From an uncultured Oscillospiraceae bacterium (GTDB lineage Bacteria; Bacillota; Clostridia; Oscillospirales; Acutalibacteraceae), in NCBI GenBank assembly GCA_900549155.1, contig URNF01000019.1, positions 1 through 26,755 on the forward strand: a stretch of 26,755 bases of DNA. The letters are read 5' to 3'. Shown here piece after piece: positions 14,813 through 22,035 of the stretch (the first letter of the stretch is position 1; each line of letters opens with the position of its first letter). Under the pieces are notes generated by a model. That model was not told the origin of the DNA. It was given only the letters and a program-made list of their open reading frames with translations, and did not search any database. Both the position numbers and the translations under genes were made by a program.

Positions 14813-16504
14813 ATGCAGCTATACGATAAAATTCTTGACGCTGCCTTTTGGAAAAAGGTGCGCAGCGATCCTGCCTATGCCGACATCATTTCGCTCATCC
14901 GCGCGGATTATGAGGAACAGGTTAGGGAACCGCTCATTGCGCTGCCGTTTTCGCTGCGCAACCGTTTTTATACGGACGGTGACCGCTCGCAGTTTGAAAA
15001 ATACTATTTCGGTCGCCGCGTGCTTTTGAGCAGTGCCGCGATATTGGCGCTGTTGTATCCGGAAAACGAGCGGTATCTGCGGGATGTCGAGGACACCCTG
15101 TGGGCGATCTGCGATGAATACAGCTGGGCAGTGCCCGCACACTGTACAAACGACTATGCGGACGGCATCACAAGGGTGGATCTTTTTGTTGCGGAGACGG
15201 GCGCGGCAGTCGCCGAGATCACGGCGCTGCTGAAGGAGCGGCTGCACGAAACCGTTTTCGTTCGCGCAAGAGCGGAACTGAAACGGCGGGTGTTTGAAAA
15301 CTACCGCAACCGTCATTTTGACTGGGAGACGGTGAGAACGAACTGGAGCGCGGTCTGCGCAGGCGGCATCGGCATCGCGATGATGTATGCCGCGCCGGAG
15401 CTTTTGGCTGAATTTCTGCCGCGGCTTTTGGCAAGTGAGCAGTGCTGCATGGACTCCTATACAGAGGACGGCGTCTGCCTGGAGGGCATGAGCTATTGGG
15501 CATACGGCTTCGGCTACTTTGTCTATTTTGCCGATCTACTCTATCGCTTCACGGACGGAAAGACCGACCTCTTTGCCGATCCGAAGGTGAAGCTGATGGC
15601 GACCTTCCCGCAGCGCAATCTCATGATGGGGGACACCGCCACGAGCTTTGCCGACGGGGATATGCATGCAAAAGTCCCCCTTGACCTTTATCATTTTCTG
15701 CACCGTCGGTATCCCGATGCGGTGACGCTGCCGCCGAAGGAGCGGATGGCGTTCAATCGAGGAAACTGCCGCTTTGTGCAGTATCTGCGGCACTTTGCCT
15801 ATTTCGATCCGACACTGAAAGGCGAGGAATTGCCGAAAACAACTTCCTTTTTCCCGATCGCGGGACAGTATATTACCACGCGGGACACCTTCTCCTTTGC
15901 TGTCAAGGCGGGGCGCAACGATGAACCGCACAACCATAACGATGTGGGGACGTTCATTCTGTCCACCGAAAAGGGACAGGAGCTTTGTGACCTCGGCGCG
16001 GGACTGTACACAAGGCAGTATTTCAGCAGTGAACGCTACACAATCTTCTGCAATTCCTCGCTCAGTCACTGTGTCCCGATCATAAACGGGCTTTCCCAGC
16101 ACGCGGGTGCGACATACGGCGGCAGCATCGCGGTAAACGGCGACACCGTCACGCTTGAGATCGGCGGCGCCTATCCTGCGGATGTCGGCAGCGTCACCCG
16201 CACTTTCGTGATCGGCGAAAAATGCGTGCAGCTGACCGATGCGTGGACTGACAAGGTTAAAAGCTTCACAGAACGGTTTGTCAGCGTGATCGAACCGACC
16301 GTCACGGCGGGTGCGGTGCGCTTTGCGCAATGCACGCTGCATTTTGATCCGCAGACAGTGACACCGACGGTGTCGGTCGAAAAACACTATACGCATGACT
16401 ACAAAAAGGATGCGATACACAGTGCACTGCCGCAGCCGGTATATTGTGTGGATTTTTCGGTCGATCCCGCATGGGGGCAGATCACATTTTCCTTTGATAT
16501 GTAA
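14813..16504 (+). CDS. Heparinase II/III-family protein (cytoplasmic oligosaccharide lyase-like)
   Basis: 563 residues: an N-terminal alpha/alpha-toroid of about 330 residues (NWSAVCAGGIGIAMMY; DGVCLEGMSYWAYGFGYFV) followed by the heparinase II/III beta-sandwich with the signature HNHNDVGTFIL (His373 to Asp377) and DLGAGLYTRQYF. No signal peptide, so it should act inside the cell on imported oligosaccharides. The family (PL12/15/17/21-type) cleaves uronic-acid links by beta-elimination, giving unsaturated uronates. GGGGAG (14801-14806) is six bases before ATG 14813. Last gene of the operon. Known cytoplasmic relatives are oligo-alginate or oligo-heparin lyases; the true substrate is not known, and a non-lyase role cannot be excluded. 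Confidence 0.85.
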   Translation: MQLYDKILDAAFWKKVRSDPAYADIISLIRADYEEQVREPLIALPFSLRNRFYTDGDRSQFEKYYFGRRVLLSSAAILALLYPENERYLRDVEDTLWAICDEYSWAVPAHCTNDYADGITRVDLFVAETGAAVAEITALLKERLHETVFVRARAELKRRVFENYRNRHFDWETVRTNWSAVCAGGIGIAMMYAAPELLAEFLPRLLASEQCCMDSYTEDGVCLEGMSYWAYGFGYFVYFADLLYRFTDGKTDLFADPKVKLMATFPQRNLMMGDTATSFADGDMHAKVPLDLYHFLHRRYPDAVTLPPKERMAFNRGNCRFVQYLRHFAYFDPTLKGEELPKTTSFFPIAGQYITTRDTFSFAVKAGRNDEPHNHNDVGTFILSTEKGQELCDLGAGLYTRQYFSSERYTIFCNSSLSHCVPIINGLSQHAGATYGGSIAVNGDTVTLEIGGAYPADVGSVTRTFVIGEKCVQLTDAWTDKVKSFTERFVSVIEPTVTAGAVRFAQCTLHFDPQTVTPTVSVEKHYTHDYKKDAIHSALPQPVYCVDFSVDPAWGQITFSFDM

Positions 16505-16508
16505 AAGA

Positions 16509-16536
16509 CGGGCGCGGTATTTTCCTGCCGCGCCCG
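16509..16536 (-). terminator. Terminator between the heparinase-like gene and the ferredoxin
   Basis: An 8-bp perfect GC stem (16510-16517 with 16528-16535) and 10-base loop. The T-rich tail (TCTTTT) lies on the - strand side, so it mainly ends the ferredoxin transcript; the + strand side has no good T run. Confidence 0.65.
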
Positions 16537-16541
16537 CAGGC

Positions 16542-16730
16542 TTATTCCGTCACATGAATGACGCTCACAGGGCAGCTGTCCGCGGCCTCCGCCACAGCGC
16601 TTTCGTTTTTGTCCTGCGGTGCGGCGTAGACCTCCGACAGTCCGTCGTCCGCCATGCGGAAAACCGACGGGCAGATCTCCACACACACGCCGCAGCCGAT
16701 GCAGCCGTCACGGTCAATGCGTACTTCCAT
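16542..16730 (-). CDS. Single-cluster 4Fe-4S ferredoxin
   Basis: 62 residues, the size of Thermotoga-type monocluster ferredoxins. Cluster ligands Cys10, Cys13 and Cys16 (CIGCGVCVEICP) plus Cys53 in the C-terminal SCPV; Cys20 may be spare or form a disulfide. Acidic overall, as usual for electron carriers. AAAGGAGG lies eight bases before the start. Divergent from the sugar kinase gene and convergent with the redox operon, which contains two flavoenzymes that could use it as electron donor or acceptor; this is suggested by position only. Confidence 0.92.
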   Translation of the reverse strand: MEVRIDRDGCIGCGVCVEICPSVFRMADDGLSEVYAAPQDKNESAVAEAADSCPVSVIHVTE

Positions 16731-16755
16731 AGAAACATCCTCCTTTTCAGTAATA

Positions 16756-16769
16756 TGTCACGGGTGACA
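16756..16769. promoter_or_regulatory. Perfect palindrome TGTCACGGGTGACA, candidate operator
   Basis: Six-base arms around GG, one base upstream of the -35 box of the kinase promoter and in the ferredoxin upstream region. The arm geometry (TGTCA-N4-TGACA) resembles CRP/FNR-family sites, but other regulators are possible. Confidence 0.5.
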
Positions 16770-16770
16770 C

Positions 16771-16799
16771 TTGCATTTTGCGGCAATATCTGCTAGAAT
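16771..16799 (+). promoter_or_regulatory. Promoter of the PfkB kinase gene
   Basis: TTGCAT (16771-16776), 17-bp spacer, extended -10 TGCTAGAAT with TAGAAT at 16794-16799. The start codon is 40 bases downstream. The -35 hexamer is the same as that at 4193. Confidence 0.8.
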
Positions 16800-16838
16800 A
16801 TGCATAAGTTTTGTAAGGAGTGTAAGGAGAAGAGAGAT

Positions 16839-17861
16839 ATGAAACGTGTCATCACTTTCGGAGAGATCATGCTGCGTTTGGCGCCCGAGGGATACTATCG
16901 GTTTGTGCAAACGGACAGCTACGGCGCAACCTACGGCGGCGGCGAGGCAAATGTGGCGGTGTCGCTGGCAAACTACGGGTTTGATGCGGCGTTTGTCACC
17001 AAGCTGCCCGCACATGACATCGGACAAGCAGGCATCAACGCCCTGCGGCGGTACGGCGTGGATACCTCGCTCATCACCCGCGGCGGCGATCGCGTGGGCG
17101 TCTACTTTTTGGAAAAGGGTGCTTCGCAGCGTCCCTCAAAGGTGATCTATGACCGTGCCGGTTCGGCGATCGCAACGGCGACGACGGCGGACTTCGATTG
17201 GGATAAGATCTTCGACGGTGCCGACTGGTTCCATTTCACCGGCATCACGCCCGCGCTCGGCGACAATGTCGCGGCGATTTGCCTTGAGGCGGTCAAGGCG
17301 GCGAAGGCACGCGGCATCACCGTTTCCTGCGATCTGAACTACCGCAAAAAGCTGTGGACCAAGCAAAAGGCGGGCGAGGTCATGGGCGAGCTTTGCCGCT
17401 ATGTCGACGTTTGCATTGCCAACGAGGAAGACGCCGCCGATGTGTTCGGCATCTCTGCCGCCGACACCGATGTGTCCAAGGGCGAGGTCAACCACGAGGG
17501 CTACAAGGACGTGGCACGGCAGCTTATGGAGCGCTTCGGCTTTCAGTATGTCGCCATCACGCTGCGCTCGTCTATCTCCGCCAACGACAATGACTGGGCG
17601 GCGATGCTGTTTGACGGCAAGGACTATTATTTCAGCAAGCAGTACCATATGCACATCGTCGATCGCGTCGGCGGCGGCGACAGCTTCGGCGGCGGCCTGA
17701 TCTATGCGCTGCTTTCCGGCTTTGATGCACAGAAAACGATCGAGTTTGCCGTGGCGGCAAGCTGCTTAAAGCACACCATTGAGGGCGACTTCAACCAGGT
17801 GACAGCCGATGAGGTGCTGCGCCTTGCGGGCGGCGACGGCTCGGGTCGCGTGCAGCGCTGA
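16839..17861 (+). CDS. kdgK: PfkB-family sugar kinase, probably 2-keto-3-deoxygluconate kinase
   Basis: 340 residues from ATG 16839 (AAGGAGA at 16824-16830; a second GTAAGGAG lies just before). Ribokinase fold: GEIMLRLAPEGYYRF, YGGGEANVAVSLA, DLNYRKKLW, and the anion-hole/catalytic motif DRVGGGDSFGGG with Asp281. The GEIMLRL start and YRKKLW segment are typical of KDG kinases, which make 2-keto-3-deoxy-6-phosphogluconate in uronate breakdown. No KDPG aldolase is visible in the window. The gene is monocistronic between its own promoter and terminator. A kinase for another sugar (fructose, tagatose-type) is the main alternative. Its position after a uronate-lyase-like gene supports the KDG reading. 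Confidence 0.82.
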   Translation: MKRVITFGEIMLRLAPEGYYRFVQTDSYGATYGGGEANVAVSLANYGFDAAFVTKLPAHDIGQAGINALRRYGVDTSLITRGGDRVGVYFLEKGASQRPSKVIYDRAGSAIATATTADFDWDKIFDGADWFHFTGITPALGDNVAAICLEAVKAAKARGITVSCDLNYRKKLWTKQKAGEVMGELCRYVDVCIANEEDAADVFGISAADTDVSKGEVNHEGYKDVARQLMERFGFQYVAITLRSSISANDNDWAAMLFDGKDYYFSKQYHMHIVDRVGGGDSFGGGLIYALLSGFDAQKTIEFAVAASCLKHTIEGDFNQVTADEVLRLAGGDGSGRVQR

Positions 17862-17880
17862 TTACCATCGGAAGTTTTGA

Positions 17881-17907
17881 ACGGGACGCAACAGCGTCCC
17901 GTTTTTT
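17881..17907 (+). terminator. Intrinsic terminator after the kinase gene
   Basis: Stem 17881-17887 with 17896-17902, 8-base loop, then a run of six T (17902-17907). Confidence 0.9.
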
Positions 17908-17954
17908 CGTTCTCTTGCGCATTCTCGCGGCATACACTGTTGCGAGGTGAGTGT

Positions 17955-18563
17955 ATGCGGGAATGGATCATCGGCATCATGAATGTGTGGGGCTATGGGG
18001 GTGTGGTGTTTCTCATTGCCCTTGAAAATGTGTTTCCGCCCATCCCGTCCGAGGTCATTTTGACCTTCGGTGGTTTCATGACGACGTGCAGCGCCATGTC
18101 AATTTGGGGCGTGATCCTTGCAGCGACCGTCGGCTCGCTTTTGGGTGCATTGATCTTATACGGTGCGGGACGTCTGCTCGGCGCGGATCGCGTCATGAGC
18201 CTTTTGGACGGCAAACTGGGACGCGTGCTGCATTTCAAAAGAGCGGATGTGGAAAGCGCCATGACATGGTTTGACGAAAAGGGTGCTCCCGCCGTTTTTT
18301 TCTGCCGCTGTGTGCCGATCGTGCGCAGTCTCATTTCCATCCCCGCCGGTATGGCAAAAATGCACTTTTTGCCGTTCTTTCTGCTGACTGCCGCCGGTTC
18401 TTTTGTGTGGAACACGGCGCTTTGCTATCTCGGCGCGCTGGCGGGCAATTCCTGGGAAAAGATCGCCGCCATGTTCGGTACCTATGCCGACATTTTTGCG
18501 CTTGTGCTGCTGACGGCAGTTCCCATTGTCACGATTTTGTGGCTGCGACGCAAGAAAAGGTAG
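17955..18563 (+). CDS. DedA-family membrane protein
   Basis: 202 residues from ATG 17955, with GAGGTGA at 17944-17950; in-frame codons upstream fall in the terminator. Family marks: ENVFPPIPSEVIL near the N terminus, GSLLGALILYGAGR, and FFCRCVPIVRSLISIPAGMAKM, with about five membrane segments and a basic C terminus (RRKKR). DedA proteins are membrane transporters linked to lipid (undecaprenyl-phosphate or phosphatidylethanolamine) flipping and proton-dependent fitness. The neighbour is a large polytopic membrane protein, possibly a glycosyltransferase that uses a polyprenyl carrier; this would fit but is not shown. Confidence 0.9.
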   Translation: MREWIIGIMNVWGYGGVVFLIALENVFPPIPSEVILTFGGFMTTCSAMSIWGVILAATVGSLLGALILYGAGRLLGADRVMSLLDGKLGRVLHFKRADVESAMTWFDEKGAPAVFFCRCVPIVRSLISIPAGMAKMHFLPFFLLTAAGSFVWNTALCYLGALAGNSWEKIAAMFGTYADIFALVLLTAVPIVTILWLRRKKR

Positions 18564-18589
18564 ACTTTCCGCCCGTTTTGTGTTACACT
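18561..18589 (+). promoter_or_regulatory. Possible promoter upstream of the polytopic membrane protein
   Basis: TAGACT (18561-18566), 17-bp spacer, extended -10 TGTTACACT (TACACT 18584-18589). Both boxes match only in part; the transcript would begin very near the proposed start codon. Confidence 0.35.
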
Positions 18590-18599
18590 ACGAAGAAGG

Positions 18600-20378
18600 A
18601 TGTTGAAAGGGGGCGCGGTCGCTACGGAAAACGCAATCTATCTCCCGCAACGGATGGAGCGGTTCACGCAGAATAAATATGTCGATAGGCTTTGCAAGGC
18701 ACTGTTGATCTGCATGGCGGCGGTCGCGTGGTATTCGTTTGTCACAACGCCGTTCACCGCAGACATCAAGGTGTTCTTTGCGGCAGCCGATCAGGTGCAA
18801 TATCAGTCCTCATCCGGCATCATGGCGGTTTTTGAGGCGTGGGAGCTGAAGGGCATCGGCAATCGACTGCTGATGTACGGCATCTATCTTGTCGCGGATG
18901 CGGTCGTCGGTTTTGAAAATAAGATCGCGTTCACCTATGCCGCGAAGCTGCTCTACAGCGTGCTTATCATGCTTTTTTTGTTTCTTTCGACGCATTTGCT
19001 GCCGATCGAAAAGAAACAGAAGCCGACAGTGCTGTATATCCTCTTTCTTTGCTTTTTCTCGGTGAACAGTCTCATACAGCTGCAGGCGGAGATGACCTGT
19101 GTGGCGCTTTGTTTTCTGAGCGCTGCTTGCCTGCTGCACGGCAAGCGGTTTTGTCGGATATTGTCCGGATTCATCGGCGCGTGCCTGTTTTTCTTCAAAA
19201 GCATTTTTGTGCTGCTGTTTTTGTCGGTCATTCTGTGTGCGGTGCTGTATGACGGCTATGCAAAGCGCCGGCGCGGCGCCGGGCCTTATGTGACGGCGCT
19301 TGTTTCCATGCTTATCTTTGAGATCCTGTTTCTCTTGTTGGTATATTGGGCATATCCGCAGGAATTTCGGGATATGGGCTATGCCGCCGACTATCAGTCA
19401 ACGCTGCTGTCCGCCGGTTCTGCCGTGCAGCTGCACACAATAGCGGACAACTTCTTTGCGGGACTTTTGACAAGCACGGTGATGCTGCCGTTTTTGCTTG
19501 TCGGTATTTTGACGGGATGCGCGGTGCTGGCCGATATGCTGCGTGAGAAAAATCTGTCGGCGGCGTTGTGCCTTGTGGGGCTGTGGGTGCTGTCGCTGGA
19601 TATTATCGTGGTTTCCAACACCTATTTCCCGTATCACTATTTTCTGCTGATGCTGCCGGGAGCGGTGTGCACGCTGTTGTTTTTCGCCAAAAGGAAGTGC
19701 CGCGCTGCCTATGTGCTTTTCTGCGCCGGTGCGGCGTTTTGCGGCACGGCGGTGTGCTGGGCGCTGAAAAAGGGGCTGCAGCAATTCTCCGTTATCAATC
19801 ACTCCACGGTCTTGCTTGTCGGCTGGCATCTATTTGTGTTCTTTGCGGCGGTCTATGCTGTCAGACGCTTTCGGGGAGCGCAGACCTGCCTGCTTGCGCT
19901 GCTGCTGACGGTCACGCTTTTCTTTTGGATGAACTATTCCTCGTTTGTTGCCCCGTATTACAGGAATATCTGTGCGGCGGAGCGACAGGCGACAACGGTC
20001 AACAGCGAGGCGGTCCCGCAGGATATCGGTGACGACAAGGTGCTGTATCTGGATGCCGGTGTCGGTGCGTTTTATATGGGCGCGCCGTCATACAGCCGCT
20101 ACTTTTTCAATCTCCCCATGCAGCGCTTCAAAGCCGGTGACACGTGGGTATGTCAGCAGGAGCAGTATGCGTTGCTGATGCAATACACGGGAAAGTATAT
20201 CGTCTATTCCGATTGGTTCGGCATTGAAAAATATCCGCAGCTGCAACAAAAGCTCGAGACGGAATATGAAAGGATCGACGGAAAGGATCTGCTTTTGTAT
20301 ACGCCCTCATGGGATGTGTTTTCATTGACGGATGTACAGGCAATGAAGCCGGGGGCATACATTTTGATAAGAAAATAA
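18600..20378 (+). CDS. Polytopic membrane protein, possible GT-C-type glycosyltransferase
   Basis: 592 residues with about ten or more membrane helices and a C-terminal soluble part of about 130 residues (from about 460: ERQATTVNSEAV to the end). The layout fits GT-C membrane glycosyltransferases: the first helix is followed by an extracytoplasmic loop with an acidic residue (FTADIKVFF) and AWELKGIGNRLLMYG. No motif is strong enough to name a family, so the function is a guess. The start is unclear: ATG 18600 is abutted by GAAGAAGG, TTG 18603 is possible, and ATG 18654 has no ribosome site. Follows the DedA gene by 36 bases and is followed 25 bases on by a small membrane protein gene. Confidence 0.7.
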   Translation: MLKGGAVATENAIYLPQRMERFTQNKYVDRLCKALLICMAAVAWYSFVTTPFTADIKVFFAAADQVQYQSSSGIMAVFEAWELKGIGNRLLMYGIYLVADAVVGFENKIAFTYAAKLLYSVLIMLFLFLSTHLLPIEKKQKPTVLYILFLCFFSVNSLIQLQAEMTCVALCFLSAACLLHGKRFCRILSGFIGACLFFFKSIFVLLFLSVILCAVLYDGYAKRRRGAGPYVTALVSMLIFEILFLLLVYWAYPQEFRDMGYAADYQSTLLSAGSAVQLHTIADNFFAGLLTSTVMLPFLLVGILTGCAVLADMLREKNLSAALCLVGLWVLSLDIIVVSNTYFPYHYFLLMLPGAVCTLLFFAKRKCRAAYVLFCAGAAFCGTAVCWALKKGLQQFSVINHSTVLLVGWHLFVFFAAVYAVRRFRGAQTCLLALLLTVTLFFWMNYSSFVAPYYRNICAAERQATTVNSEAVPQDIGDDKVLYLDAGVGAFYMGAPSYSRYFFNLPMQRFKAGDTWVCQQEQYALLMQYTGKYIVYSDWFGIEKYPQLQQKLETEYERIDGKDLLLYTPSWDVFSLTDVQAMKPGAYILIRK

Positions 20379-20403
20379 ACCTGACGGAAGGGAAGAAACG
20401 GCA

Positions 20404-20787
20404 GTGTCACGAAAAGAAAAAAAGAAGCGCATAAAGCATATTCTGCTTTGCTGCGCGCTGCTTCTCGGTTTGTATTATCTCCTGCCCCTGATCGGCATGG
20501 CAATGGACGGGCGCAAGGGCGAGGTGTTTTTGTCGACGGGGCTTATTCATTTGCTGTTTCCGCTGTATCTGTATATCAGCGCGATCGCGCTGGGGATACG
20601 GCACGGGTTTTGCTCGGTGTATGCCGTGGCGGCAGCGGTGCTGTTTTTCCCGACGCTCCTCATCTATTTCACACCGCAGATCTGGTATGCCGGATTGATC
20701 TACGGCGGCATTGCGCTTGCCGGCAACCTCATGGGATGGGGGCTGAAATCGGTGATGCGGCGCTTCAAAGAGGAGTCAAACGGCTGA
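20404..20787 (+). CDS. Small membrane protein of unknown function
   Basis: 127 residues from a GTG start with GGAAGGGA at 20386-20393. A basic N terminus (SRKEKKKRIKH), about four membrane helices (LLCCALLLGLYYLLPLIGM; LLFPLYLYISAIALGI; VYAVAAAVLFFPTLLIYF; LIYGGIALAGNLMGW) and a basic C terminus. I do not recognise the family. It sits at the end of the DedA/polytopic-protein group and before a bidirectional terminator, so it is probably expressed with them. Confidence 0.75.
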   Translation: MSRKEKKKRIKHILLCCALLLGLYYLLPLIGMAMDGRKGEVFLSTGLIHLLFPLYLYISAIALGIRHGFCSVYAVAAAVLFFPTLLIYFTPQIWYAGLIYGGIALAGNLMGWGLKSVMRRFKEESNG

Positions 20788-20794
20788 AAAAAGA

Positions 20795-20827
20795 GCTGTT
20801 TTGCATGTGCAAAACAGCCCTTTTTTT
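20795..20827. terminator. Bidirectional terminator between convergent genes
   Basis: A 10-bp stem (20795-20804 with 20809-20818, loop ATGT) with seven T on the + side (20821-20827) and a run of A/T on the other side, so it can serve both the membrane protein gene and the AraC gene, whose stop is at 20826-20828. Confidence 0.9.
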
Positions 20828-21671
20828 ATTCTACCTCGGCGTTGGGGGCTTTGGCGTGACGGAAGTTTTTTGGCGTCATGCCGTATAGCTCATGAAAACA
20901 GCGGCTGAAATACTTTGTGTCGGAAAAGCCGCAGGAGATGGCGACCTCGCAGATCGACAGCTGCGTTTCCGAAAGCAGCTCCGTCGCGTGCTCCGGCCGC
21001 GTGTTGCGGATGAACAACGTCGGCGTCAGCCCCGTTTCCGCAACAAAGCGACGGGAAAAATAGCTTTGGGAATATCCGAAAGTGTTGCACAGAGAACGGC
21101 TGGTGAGCGGCTGATCATAGTGCTCCTCGATATAGGTGATCACCTTCGAAAAGCCTGTCGGTGCATTTTGCGCCGACAGGGAAGCGTCAACGGGAAAATG
21201 TTCGCACAAAAGCGCAAACAGTGCATAGATCTCCGAGGAAATGGACAAAGAGGCAGCAATGCTTTTGTCATTCTGCATGCGGAAGATCCGCCCGACCGCC
21301 CGGGCGATCGCCTCATCCGAGGTGACGGGCGGCAGCAGCAGGCGGTTCTTCTTGAGCGCGGTGATATATTGCTTCACATTCGGGATGCCGTTGATAAAGC
21401 TTGCCGGTTCGAACATGATGGTGTCATATTTGACGCCGTTCTGTCCGACAGTGCCGCTGTGCAGGATCATGGGCATGAGGATGATAACATCCCCCGCGTG
21501 GGCAACATAGGTTTCTTCGCCGATCTGCAGATCAAGCGAGCCATCTTTTAGAAAAATGAACTCCATGCGCTCGTGCCAGTGCAGAGGAAAGCCGACCGTG
21601 CGCGAAAAGGCCTTGACGGAATGCTGATTATAAAAGACGGGTGTCAACTCCTTGAACGCATCCAGTGCCAT
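20826..21671 (-). CDS. AraC-family transcriptional regulator
   Basis: 281 residues. N-terminal cupin sensor (LHWHERMEFIFLKDGSLDLQIG; HAGDVIILMPMILHSG), then the AraC DNA-binding part with two helix-turn-helix units (TSRSLCNTFGYSQSYFSRRF; ICEVAISCGFSDTKYFSRCF) and GMTPKNFR. AGGAGG lies seven bases before the start codon (21671 on the - strand). Divergent from the large secreted protein gene across 364 bases, so that gene is the likeliest target. Not closely alike in sensor sequence to the other AraC protein in this window (8118-8912). Confidence 0.9.
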   Translation of the reverse strand: MALDAFKELTPVFYNQHSVKAFSRTVGFPLHWHERMEFIFLKDGSLDLQIGEETYVAHAGDVIILMPMILHSGTVGQNGVKYDTIMFEPASFINGIPNVKQYITALKKNRLLLPPVTSDEAIARAVGRIFRMQNDKSIAASLSISSEIYALFALLCEHFPVDASLSAQNAPTGFSKVITYIEEHYDQPLTSRSLCNTFGYSQSYFSRRFVAETGLTPTLFIRNTRPEHATELLSETQLSICEVAISCGFSDTKYFSRCFHELYGMTPKNFRHAKAPNAEVE

Positions 21672-21707
21672 GGGTTTTCCTCCTCACACAGTCATATTTC
21701 TAAGTTG

Positions 21708-21736
21708 ATTATAGCGCACTGTTTTGCAAAAGACAA
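21708..21736 (-). promoter_or_regulatory. Promoter of the second AraC regulator gene
   Basis: On the - strand: TTGTCT (21736-21731), 17-bp spacer, perfect TATAAT (21713-21708), about 37 bases upstream of the start codon. Confidence 0.8.
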
Positions 21737-21822
21737 TATGCAAATTTTTGGGAGAAAGGTGGACAATTTTGCCCTTTCAAGACGGGAAAACCATTGCAAT
21801 ATAGGCAAAAGTTGGAAACCGA

Positions 21823-21868
21823 GCACGGTATTTTATGGGAATTATCTATAAAACGCCGTGCTTTTTTT
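21823..21868 (+). terminator. Orphan hairpin with T-tract upstream of the large secreted protein gene
   Basis: GCACGG (21823-21828) pairs with CCGTGC (21856-21861); after a 2-base mismatch TTTTAT pairs with ATAAAA; seven T follow (21862-21868). It has the form of an intrinsic terminator but follows no clear + strand gene. It may end a small RNA or leader transcript, or act as an attenuator. Confidence 0.6.
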
Positions 21869-22035
21869 CGCGTTCAGCCTTCCGTTTGCACCAAAAAGGG
21901 TAATTCTCTAAACCAAAAGGTCAAATTTTTATCCCCATTCCGTAATCCGAGCAGGTATTATAAACATGGAGAGTGCTTTTCGGCATTTGCCATGCACACC
22001 GTTACCGACCTACTATCGACGCGGAGGGAAAACAT

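Larger units (their letters stand above)
21672..22035. other. 364-base AT-rich intergenic region between the AraC gene and the large secreted protein
   Basis: It holds the AraC promoter (21708-21736), a possible 30-codon reading frame (GTG 21759 to stop 21851, GGGAG upstream), a hairpin with T-tract (21823-21868), a TATTAT -10-like box at 21956-21961 without a good -35, and the ribosome site of the next gene (GGAGGG, 22023-22028). A missing -35 box would fit an AraC-activated promoter. Confidence 0.6.

Noticed and set aside
17915..17938. TTGCGC and TACACT before the DedA gene as a promoter
   Set aside because: The spacer is only 12 bases, too short for sigma-A; no better pair was found.
20892..21551. 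219-codon + strand frame opposite the second AraC gene
   Set aside because: Arg/Gly/Asp-rich shadow with no domain; the AraC reading on the - strand is clear.
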